Below are positions 41,668-48,566 of a DNA stretch of 48,566 nt, one piece after another. A program made the translations under genes and the position numbers. This DNA is from Prevotella sp. GTDB taxonomy: Bacteria > Bacteroidota > Bacteroidia > Bacteroidales > Bacteroidaceae. Below the pieces are notes generated by a model. That model was not told the DNA's origin. It worked only from the letters and a program-made list of their open reading frames with translations, and made no database searches. Location of the stretch: assembly GCA_017474925.1 (NCBI GenBank), contig JAFVGN010000062.1, forward strand, positions 1 through 48,566, in the 5' to 3' direction. Position 1 is the stretch's first letter; every line of letters begins with the position of its first letter.

Positions 41668-41675
41668 TAACTTTG
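41668..41675 (+). promoter_or_regulatory. Promoter -7 element of the PD40 operon
   Basis: TAACTTTG followed 7 bases later by the ATG at 41683, so the transcript has almost no leader. The sequence before it (41629-41660) is a T/C-rich run of CTCATTT and CTCAATT repeats. Confidence 0.65.
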
Positions 41676-41682
41676 TTCCCAA

Positions 41683-42840
41683 ATGAACACTATTCGACTG
41701 CTTCTATTATCTTCGTTGTTCCTAACGCTGCCCGTCATGGCTCAAAGGCGTAAGGCTCCCCAGCTAACCCCTGAACAGCAGGCAGCACAGGCAAAAATGC
41801 AGCGCATGATAGCCAACACACAGCGCATCATGTTCATTGATAGTATGGTGGTCGACAAAGACTTCTTCCTTCAACACTATCGATTGTCTCCAGAAGCGGG
41901 ACGGGTGGCAAGCTATGAGACTATTTTCCACACTCGGCAACAACCCCACTCTTATGTCTATATCAATGAGTTAGGCACGCGCTGCTATCTGGCCCAAGAA
42001 GCAGCAGATAGTACCATACAGCTCTACACGTGCGAGAATATCGACAATCGATGGACACGACCGCAAGCTTTGCATGGCATCAACGACAATAACGAGTTTC
42101 GTCGTGTCAACTATCCATTCATGATGGGTGACGGACAGACTTTCTATTTTGCTGCTGAGGGAGATGAAGGTCTGGGTGGTTATGACATCTATGTCACGCG
42201 ATACGATTCTGAGGAAAACCTGTTCCTGCATCCTGTCAATATTGGCATGCCCTTCAATTCCGAAGCTAACGACTATATGTATGTCATCGACGAATACAGT
42301 AACCTTGGATGGTTTGCAACCGACCGCAATCAACCTGCTGACAAGGTATGCATTTATATCTTCGAACCTTCACAGACTCGCCAGACATACACCGCATCAG
42401 GACTTACACCAGCGGAAATTGCCACATTCGCCCGTATTGACCGCATTGCAGATACATGGAGCAACTCTTCAGTACACCATGCTGCGTTAGAGCGCCTTCA
42501 AGCTGTTCTCAATCGTAGTCAGGAGAAAAGGACTGACAGCCAATTCCATTTTGTCATCAATGACGATATCACATATAACAAAATAGAAGACTTCAAGGCT
42601 CCTGAAAATGCGAAGCGCTTTCAACAGCTTGCTACCCTGCGTTACCGCTACCAGCGATTGCTGAACACACTTGACCGTGCACGTGACTACTATGCTACAG
42701 CCAGCAACGATGAACGTGACGAATTGAAGCCTGAGATTTTGGCCAGCGAGCAGACACAACATGAAATCTATCTACAAATACATCTTATGGAGAAAACTAT
42801 TCGTAATACAGAAATTCTTTTTTTGACTCAAAAACGATAA
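41683..42840 (+). CDS. Secreted PD40/beta-propeller-like protein
   Basis: A 385-residue exported protein with a signal peptide (residues 1-20, ending VMAQ). The middle (about 85-230) has WD40-like beta-propeller (PD40) elements of the OmpA-associated Bacteroidota type: FMMGDGQTFYFAAEGDEGLGG split as FMMGDGQTFYFAA and GLGGYDIYVTRYD, then PFNSEANDYMYVIDE and GWFATDRNQ. The C-terminal third is helical and probably coiled-coil. No OmpA domain is present. Its stop is 3 bases before a nucleoside phosphorylase start, so it leads an operon with phosphorylase and mnmE. Likely periplasmic scaffold; function unknown. Confidence 0.8.
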   Translation: MNTIRLLLLSSLFLTLPVMAQRRKAPQLTPEQQAAQAKMQRMIANTQRIMFIDSMVVDKDFFLQHYRLSPEAGRVASYETIFHTRQQPHSYVYINELGTRCYLAQEAADSTIQLYTCENIDNRWTRPQALHGINDNNEFRRVNYPFMMGDGQTFYFAAEGDEGLGGYDIYVTRYDSEENLFLHPVNIGMPFNSEANDYMYVIDEYSNLGWFATDRNQPADKVCIYIFEPSQTRQTYTASGLTPAEIATFARIDRIADTWSNSSVHHAALERLQAVLNRSQEKRTDSQFHFVINDDITYNKIEDFKAPENAKRFQQLATLRYRYQRLLNTLDRARDYYATASNDERDELKPEILASEQTQHEIYLQIHLMEKTIRNTEILFLTQKR

Positions 42841-42843
42841 CCA

Positions 42844-43719
42844 ATGGCACAAAGATATTTTCCTGAATCAGAACTGATTATCAACAAAGACGGTTCTTGC
42901 TTCCATTTACATCTGAAGCCAGAGCAATTGGCTGACAAAGTCATACTAGTCGGAGATCCGGAAAGAGTAAATACCGTGGCTGACCATTTCGATTCCAAGG
43001 AGTGCGAGGTCAGCAATCGCGAATTTCATACTATCACAGGATTTTATCAAGGAAAACGTATCACATGTCAGAGCCACGGCATTGGTTGCGACAATATTGA
43101 CATCGTTGTCAACGAACTGGATACACTGGCCAACATCGATTATAAAACCCGTACCGAGAAGACTGAGCAACGGACTCTTACAATGGTCCGCATCGGAACC
43201 TGCGGCGGACTTCAACCAAATACACCTACCGGAAGCTTCGTAGCTTCTGTGAAAAGCATCGGCTTCGATGGCCTGCTGAACTACTATGCCGGTCGCAACA
43301 ATGTCTGCGACCTAAAACTTGAAGAGGCGTTCAAACAACATATGCAGTGGAATCCATTGAAAGGAGCACCCTATGTATCTATAGCAGATGCACAGCTCAT
43401 CGACCAGATAGCAAAAAACGACATGATACGTGGATATACGATTTCTTGTGGAGGTTTCTATGGACCTCAGGGACGTGTGCTTCGTGCCGACATCTCCGAT
43501 CCCAGGCAGAACGAAAAGATTGAAGCTTTTGAATATGAAGGTATGAAAATCTGCAATTTCGAAATGGAATCGTCAGCCTTAGCCGGTATGTCTTCCCTCT
43601 TAGGCCATCGCGCCATGACTTGCTGTATGGTCATCGCCAACCGCTATGCCCAAAAGATGGATACTGAGTACAAAAACTCTATTGACACATTGATTGAAAA
43701 AGTCCTTGACCGTATCTGA
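42844..43719 (+). CDS. Nucleoside phosphorylase (uridine phosphorylase-like)
   Basis: A 291-residue member of the PNP/UDP family, which splits nucleosides with phosphate to give ribose-1-phosphate and a base. Visible motifs are VILVGDPERV (about 34-43, phosphate site), MVRIGTCGGLQP (about 117-128, the RxGTCG signature) and FEMESSALAGMS (about 238-249), which holds the ribose-binding Met-Glu-Ser of the family. The sequence is closest to uridine phosphorylase, but Bacteroidota have variants with unclear base preference. It lies 3 bases after the PD40 gene and overlaps mnmE by 1 base. Confidence 0.87.
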   Translation: MAQRYFPESELIINKDGSCFHLHLKPEQLADKVILVGDPERVNTVADHFDSKECEVSNREFHTITGFYQGKRITCQSHGIGCDNIDIVVNELDTLANIDYKTRTEKTEQRTLTMVRIGTCGGLQPNTPTGSFVASVKSIGFDGLLNYYAGRNNVCDLKLEEAFKQHMQWNPLKGAPYVSIADAQLIDQIAKNDMIRGYTISCGGFYGPQGRVLRADISDPRQNEKIEAFEYEGMKICNFEMESSALAGMSSLLGHRAMTCCMVIANRYAQKMDTEYKNSIDTLIEKVLDRI

Positions 43720-45086
43720 TGACTCCGACCTCCTACATATCCCATCTCTCCTCTATCGAGGATACTATCTGCGCTCTTGCCACCGCTCCTGGCGGAGCCC
43801 TCGGCATCATTCGCGTTTCAGGACCTAAAGCTTTCCATGCTGTATCATCGCTTTGCTCCATTGATTGCACCAACTGCTCACCCAATACCGTACACTATAC
43901 CCGCATCACCGACAGTCAGGACGATATTGACGAGGTTATGGTGAGTGTGTTTCGGAGTCCCCACTCATACACTGGCGAAGACAGTGTAGAGATTTCTTGC
44001 CATGGTTCCCGCTATATTTTGAATAAGGTATTAGAGCTTCTTTGCCAGAAAGGATGCCGGCTAGCTGGACCAGGCGAATATACCATGCGTGCCTATCTGA
44101 ATGGCAAGATGGACCTTTCACAAGCTGAAGCGGTGGCCGATTTGATTGCTTCGTCCAATAAGGCAACTCATCAGATTGCTATGAGCCAGCTCCGAGGCCA
44201 TTTCTCTTCAGAACTCGCACAACTACGCGAACAACTATTGAAACTCACATCACTCATAGAATTAGAGCTTGATTTCTCTGACCACGAAGACCTTGAATTT
44301 GCTGATCGTAGCGAACTACTGACCATTGCCAACGAAATTGACAATCGCGTATCACGACTCGTCCAAAGCTTCGAAGCCGGACTAGCACTCAAGCAAGGCA
44401 TTCCCGTAGCTATTGTCGGGAAGACTAACGTAGGAAAAAGCACCTTGCTGAATCAGCTCGTTGGTGACAATCGGGCAATCGTCTCTGACATTCATGGCAC
44501 AACACGAGATACCATAGAGGAAACAATGGAAATCAACGGTGTACAGTTCCGTTTCATCGACACAGCAGGCATTCGGAATACCACTGATGAAATAGAACAG
44601 ATTGGCATTAGCCGTACTTATGCAACCATTGCAAAAGCTCGCATCGTACTCTGGCTTTTCGACGAACTACCCTGTGAGACGGAAATCCACGACATGCAAG
44701 AACACTGCCAAGGAAAAGCACTCATTCATATTCAGAATAAAATTGACAAAATGAATGCACTGCTATTGTCTTCCGCACTTCAAATATCTGCGAAGAAAGG
44801 TATCGGCATCGACACCTTGAGACAAGCTATCTTCAAAGCTGCCAATCTCAAAGAACTCAGCGATACTGATGTCATCGTTACCAATGCACGTCACTATGAT
44901 GCTCTCCTTCGTGCTCAAAACAGCATCCAGCGCGTCATTAACGGCCTCCAAATGCAACTTAGCGGTGACCTTCTTTCTGAAGATCTCCGTCAAGCCATCG
45001 ATATCCTTGCCGAAATCACCGGTGGCCAAATCACACCTCAGGAAACGCTAAACAACATTTTTTCTCATTTCTGCGTGGGGAAATAA
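43719..45086 (+). CDS. mnmE: tRNA uridine-5-carboxymethylaminomethyl GTPase
   Basis: MnmE with MnmG modifies U34 of tRNAs to the cmnm5U type. The 455-residue protein has the N-terminal tetrahydrofolate-binding domain (ALATAPGGALGIIRVSG, about 19-35), a helical domain, and an inserted GTPase domain. GTPase motifs are GKTNVGKST (234-242), GTTRD (260-264), DTAGI (281-285) and NKID (about 339). The C-terminal CxGK motif is FCVGK at the very end, with Cys as the catalytic residue. The start overlaps the phosphorylase stop by 1 base. The MnmG partner is not in the window. Confidence 0.97.
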   Translation: MTPTSYISHLSSIEDTICALATAPGGALGIIRVSGPKAFHAVSSLCSIDCTNCSPNTVHYTRITDSQDDIDEVMVSVFRSPHSYTGEDSVEISCHGSRYILNKVLELLCQKGCRLAGPGEYTMRAYLNGKMDLSQAEAVADLIASSNKATHQIAMSQLRGHFSSELAQLREQLLKLTSLIELELDFSDHEDLEFADRSELLTIANEIDNRVSRLVQSFEAGLALKQGIPVAIVGKTNVGKSTLLNQLVGDNRAIVSDIHGTTRDTIEETMEINGVQFRFIDTAGIRNTTDEIEQIGISRTYATIAKARIVLWLFDELPCETEIHDMQEHCQGKALIHIQNKIDKMNALLLSSALQISAKKGIGIDTLRQAIFKAANLKELSDTDVIVTNARHYDALLRAQNSIQRVINGLQMQLSGDLLSEDLRQAIDILAEITGGQITPQETLNNIFSHFCVGK

Positions 45087-45098
45087 GGCCAACAAATC

Positions 45099-46751
45099 TT
45101 ACTTTTCCAGATACAGGCAGTTCATGTCCAACACCATCTCGTTGACCACTCGAGTGCCCTCTGAGACATTTAGCGAGAGGTTATTAAAGTCTTTGACATT
45201 GGTGCGTATGTCCAGTATCATCTGACTGGGATATTGACGGATGTGGTAATCGAGTTTTAGGGGACAACGATGTTGCAGCATGCCTGACAGATAGGCAGCA
45301 ACAGGTGTGTGCCAGCCGGCATCCTGCAACATAGGATGCGAGAGCAATAGCGACTCTTCGGCATTGGTCAACAGTTCCGACCCCGACTCTTCGCTCTGCA
45401 ACTCGATGTCGCGCTCTATGAGCAACTGGTTACGGAAAGGTGACTGCCGACTATGATACAGATGCCGGTTCCACGCCAGAACAACGAGAAACAGCAACAC
45501 ACTGGTCAGCGGGAACGACCACCAAAGACCGTCGATGCCAACACACAAACAACCTATATATGCCAACGGGAGCTGACCGGCAAAGCCGTCAAACAGGCTG
45601 ATGAATGTGGCATACATACTCTTGCCAATAGACTGGACATAGAACATGAACACAATGACCAGGCTGCGCAGCAGAATCATCATACTGAAGATATGGATGG
45701 CACGGACGGTCATGGCGAGCACGGGGGGCTCGGTGGCTTTATATAATACAGCAATATCGGAGGCAAAGAGATAGAACAGCACCATGGTCACCACCGAACA
45801 GACGGCAATGATACCGTATGCCCTACGGACCACCAAATCGGAGGCGGCAAAATCCCGCTGCCCTTGTAGCGTGGCTGTGATGTTAATCATCGAAGAGCCG
45901 ATACCACCCACGAAGATGGAACAGATGGAGAGCAGCTGCATGCATACCGACAGGGCGATGAGTGCCACCTGACCACCAAAAAACAAAGCCATAGCATTGC
46001 CTGCTGCCACCTTGATGACAAACCCTAACTGAGACAATGCTGCCGAGACGCCCATGCTGCAGACAGATTTCAAACCGGCAAAAGCCGACATGGAAACACG
46101 TACCAGGCGCATGTTGACCTCTCTGCGTATGTAAAGCAACAGATATACCGCCAATGCCACGGAATAACCGCAGAGAGTGGCGTAGGCAGCGCCCTCGACA
46201 CCCATACCGCAGAAGCGGATGAACACAACGTCCAAACTGAGGTTGATGATGTTAGCCAACAGCATGAGCCAGCTGCTCATACCCGGTTTACCAGCCGACG
46301 GAAGAAAGCCGAACAACACGTTCGCAACAGTGAGCACGGGCATACTGGCAATAAGGATGGCGATATAGCAACTCGATTCACGAATCAGTTGCTCATCTCC
46401 CACGCACAGCAACGACGTGATGGTGCCGGTAAGAGGCAAGGCCGCCAGCGTCAGGAAAGCCGACACCGCCAGAGCGGCTATAGTGGATATGGTAAACACA
46501 CGCTCGGCCTCGGGCTTGTTGAAAGCCCCGCACAGATTGGCATAGATGGTACCGCCACCGACGATGAGCAGAGTACTCAGCGTAGCGACCACCATGACAA
46601 TAGGACTACCCAGATTGACGATAGCCATCGCCTGGCTGCCCAAGAGTATTGCCACAATCAGCGCATCGACAAACTCGCTGATACACACGGCAAAGACCTT
46701 TACCGTGTTGGGCAGGATAAACTGATGGAACTTGTCAACGGCCAGTATCAT
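45099..46751 (-). CDS. MATE-type exporter with a C-terminal extension
   Basis: A 550-residue membrane protein. Residues 1 to about 440 form 12 predicted helices of the MATE drug/metabolite exporter family (VFAVCISEFVDALIVAILLG, LFGFLPSAGKPGMSSWLMLL, GGIGSSMINITATLQGQ), driven by H+ or Na+ in known members. About 110 soluble residues follow, rare for MATE proteins. Their end (SEGTRVVNEMVLDMNCLYLEK, read with MILDIRTNVKDF before it) is reminiscent of a degenerate RsbW-type HATPase end; this is a weak likeness. The start overlaps the stop of the NRPS gene by 4 bases, so it probably exports the NRPS product. Confidence 0.82.
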   Translation of the reverse strand: MILAVDKFHQFILPNTVKVFAVCISEFVDALIVAILLGSQAMAIVNLGSPIVMVVATLSTLLIVGGGTIYANLCGAFNKPEAERVFTISTIAALAVSAFLTLAALPLTGTITSLLCVGDEQLIRESSCYIAILIASMPVLTVANVLFGFLPSAGKPGMSSWLMLLANIINLSLDVVFIRFCGMGVEGAAYATLCGYSVALAVYLLLYIRREVNMRLVRVSMSAFAGLKSVCSMGVSAALSQLGFVIKVAAGNAMALFFGGQVALIALSVCMQLLSICSIFVGGIGSSMINITATLQGQRDFAASDLVVRRAYGIIAVCSVVTMVLFYLFASDIAVLYKATEPPVLAMTVRAIHIFSMMILLRSLVIVFMFYVQSIGKSMYATFISLFDGFAGQLPLAYIGCLCVGIDGLWWSFPLTSVLLFLVVLAWNRHLYHSRQSPFRNQLLIERDIELQSEESGSELLTNAEESLLLSHPMLQDAGWHTPVAAYLSGMLQHRCPLKLDYHIRQYPSQMILDIRTNVKDFNNLSLNVSEGTRVVNEMVLDMNCLYLEK

Positions 46752-48566
46752 AGATATTGCTTCATATAAGGAACTTCAATGCTGAGCGATGCCTCGTTCA
46801 TCAGGTTGTCGTGCTCCTGTTTGATGTCAACGATGTGCAGCTTATGTTGACGGATATACTTCTCGAAGCCTCCGGCCCGTTTGCTGTTCATCTCTTCGAA
46901 ATATTCTGCCGCACGCCCCTTCAGACCAGATGCCGGTGTGATGGCCTTGAAATAGATGACCTCACCATCATAAGCCTTCGGCTGATATTGCACCATATCG
47001 AAGTTCACCTGCAACGAGTTGGCCACAAGTGCATCTATCAGACCACGTTTGATGAGACTCTCGAACAGTGGGCTGTGTTCAAAATACTTACGCATGGCAT
47101 CGCCCGACTGTTTGATGAACATGTTCTTGAATACCTGCTTCCTGACCACATGGACATCGAACATGAATAATTCTTCCACCTGCTCACCCATTTCCTTGAG
47201 TTGGCAGGCCATCTCGTAGGCTATCAAGCCACCATAGCACCAGCCTCCCAAATAGTACGGTCCGTGGGGCTGATGCTCACGCAGCACCTCGATGTATTTT
47301 CGGGCTATCTCAGGAATGCCATGCTTGATGTCATCACGGTGGTACAGGTTCCACTGGTCAAGAACCGCAAACGAACAACAGTCCCTCAAGCCATTTGCCA
47401 GTGCCAGATAGGCATCGCTGCCCGTATTGCCCGTATGGACAAATACGAGCTGCCTGCCTCCGGGCTTCTCGGTGAGAATCTTGTAGTTATCGGTGCTGTC
47501 GTCATACGCTGTCATCAACCCCTCGTTGTACCAGTCGCCATCGTCGCTGTGCTGCTCCTTACTCCAATCTTCCCGTTCAGAAGGTGATATGGCCTCCAGT
47601 GATGTCGTGAGTATATATTTCCAGTTGGCCACATTCTCACCGCCGCATTCAGCATGAAGCAGTGAGAACAGCTCCTGAACCCATAAACTGATTTTCCACA
47701 TTTCCGCTATGATAGAGTAACAGGAAACAATCATATAGGCTGATGCACCACCAATCCGACACAAGGCAATCTGGAACAAAGGCTCTAGCTGCAAACTGCA
47801 AACCGAGTTAATCATAGCCATGCGCTGGTCGTCCATCTTGGCCACAGCCTCCTGTTCGTCGTCGGCATCAATGACGTAGAGCGGCACCTGGCGCCCATTA
47901 AGATAGACCTGCATAGGTTGGTCGGTTCCGACATAGGCAATAGCAGACGTTATTGTGGTACGCTTTGCGGCTAAGGTGTCAATGACTCTTCTCAATATTT
48001 CTTCCGTTACAGAACTGTCAATATCCATCATGACGCTATACGCATCAGTAGGGTGGTCTGGGTGTCTCAGATACTGGTGCAGCATGCGCAACTGGGCTGG
48101 CTGGAGAGCCATGCATTTCTCCACATATTCACCCCGACTGGCATAGTCGGCTATCAATGCAAGGATACGGATATCGTTTTGCCTGAGTAAATGCTCCATC
48201 GGAATCTCAATGTTTTTGTCCTTTAGCAATGTATTCAGTTTGATAGCCTTAATGGAGGTTCCGCCCAGCATGCTGAACGTATCACGGGCACTGATAGTAG
48301 CTGGGTCGATACATAATGTCTCGGCAATACACTGGGCAATCGTTTCCTCCAGATGTCCCTTCAGGGAAACAAAGTTGCCCTCTGACTTAGCAGCAGACAC
48401 TTGTGGGAGGGGCAAAGCCTTTTTGTCCACCTTCTGGTTGACGGTCAGTGGAATGCTGTCTATCTGCATGGTCACAGCAGGAACCATATAGGGCGGTTTC
48501 CGTGAGCCGATAAAAGCGTTCAGTGCATGAATGTCCAGTGGGCTTCCCTCTGTTACCACGTATGCC
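46748..48566 (-). CDS. Nonribosomal peptide synthetase, 3' part (A-T-C*-TE)
   Basis: The last 605 codons of an NRPS gene that continues beyond the right edge (the frame is open through 48565). Residues below are numbered from the GTG at 48559, which is internal. The order is: end of an adenylation domain (MVPAVTMQIDSIPLTVNQKVDKKALP, split as MVPAVTMQIDSIPL and NQKVDKKAL, with Lys43 of the A10 motif), a carrier domain (LGGTS with Ser102, about 65-140), a condensation-like half domain (about 150-310) in which HHxxxDG reads YSIIAEM (281-287), and a thioesterase (about 365-603). The thioesterase nucleophile motif reads GGWCYGG with Cys441 in place of Ser; His583 in EHDNL completes it. The MATE gene follows with a 4-base overlap. 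Product unknown. Confidence 0.88.
   Translation of the reverse strand, partial: AYVVTEGSPLDIHALNAFIGSRKPPYMVPAVTMQIDSIPLTVNQKVDKKALPLPQVSAAKSEGNFVSLKGHLEETIAQCIAETLCIDPATISARDTFSMLGGTSIKAIKLNTLLKDKNIEIPMEHLLRQNDIRILALIADYASRGEYVEKCMALQPAQLRMLHQYLRHPDHPTDAYSVMMDIDSSVTEEILRRVIDTLAAKRTTITSAIAYVGTDQPMQVYLNGRQVPLYVIDADDEQEAVAKMDDQRMAMINSVCSLQLEPLFQIALCRIGGASAYMIVSCYSIIAEMWKISLWVQELFSLLHAECGGENVANWKYILTTSLEAISPSEREDWSKEQHSDDGDWYNEGLMTAYDDSTDNYKILTEKPGGRQLVFVHTGNTGSDAYLALANGLRDCCSFAVLDQWNLYHRDDIKHGIPEIARKYIEVLREHQPHGPYYLGGWCYGGLIAYEMACQLKEMGEQVEELFMFDVHVVRKQVFKNMFIKQSGDAMRKYFEHSPLFESLIKRGLIDALVANSLQVNFDMVQYQPKAYDGEVIYFKAITPASGLKGRAAEYFEEMNSKRAGGFEKYIRQHKLHIVDIKQEHDNLMNEASLSIEVPYMKQYL

Overview
The window looks like a chromosomal segment of a Bacteroidota bacterium, most likely Prevotellaceae (Prevotella or Segatella type). 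The evidence is protein content (six-gene Na+-NQR, GldE, MtaB, a fused NfnA/NfnB-like flavoprotein, C11 peptidase, a PD40 protein), promoters of the TTTG-N19..21-TAnnTTTG type in front of nearly every transcription unit, and few Shine-Dalgarno sequences. No rRNA operon, prophage, insertion sequence or CRISPR array is visible.

Layout. 1-1507: start of a TPR-type lipoprotein gene running off the left edge, a gene-poor stretch with an 11-bp inverted repeat array, and an AT-rich secreted orphan. 1541-7252: nqrABCDEF on the minus strand. 7421-11830: tamB-like gene, divergent from nqr. 11884-14248: mtaB and a family 2 glycosyltransferase. 14582-14764: tiny lipoprotein, then a 9-bp tandem array between two facing terminators. 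14987-16162: rpsF-rpsR-rplI. 16287-18634: a 59-aa membrane protein and tex. 18693-21329: LacI-type regulator and altronate dehydratase. 21431-22186: YdfG-like dehydrogenase behind a long GC-rich structured leader. 22500-24746: repeat-rich region with a 38-bp perfect palindrome, a WYL regulator and a 105-aa protein with a duplicated module. 24747-29163: NhaC-like antiporter, small proteins, a GH25 lysozyme and a C11 peptidase. 29209-31878: a four-tRNA cluster, a conserved hypothetical gene, ssb and gldE on the minus strand. 32286-37933: rpsA, gdhA, serS and a cytidylate-kinase-like gene, with clear terminators after rpsA, gdhA and the kinase-like gene. 38127-41619: fused NfnAB-type oxidoreductase, DUF486 protein and TtcA in an overlapping operon. 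41683-45086: PD40 protein, nucleoside phosphorylase and mnmE. 45099-48566: a MATE exporter translationally coupled to the end of a nonribosomal peptide synthetase (NRPS) gene that continues past the right edge.

How it works together. Most of the window is housekeeping: sodium-motive respiration (NQR, with an NhaC-type antiporter able to use the Na+ gradient), NADPH and glutamate metabolism (GdhA, NfnAB-like), translation and tRNA modification (S1, S6, S18, L9, SerS, MtaB, TtcA, MnmE, four tRNAs) and envelope assembly (TamB). The least ordinary parts are the NRPS-MATE pair at the right edge, with a cysteine in place of serine in the thioesterase motif and a condensation-like segment without the HHxxxDG residues, and several intergenic repeat or structured elements. 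Those elements have no assigned function here. Family assignments rest on motif recognition alone; no database search was run.
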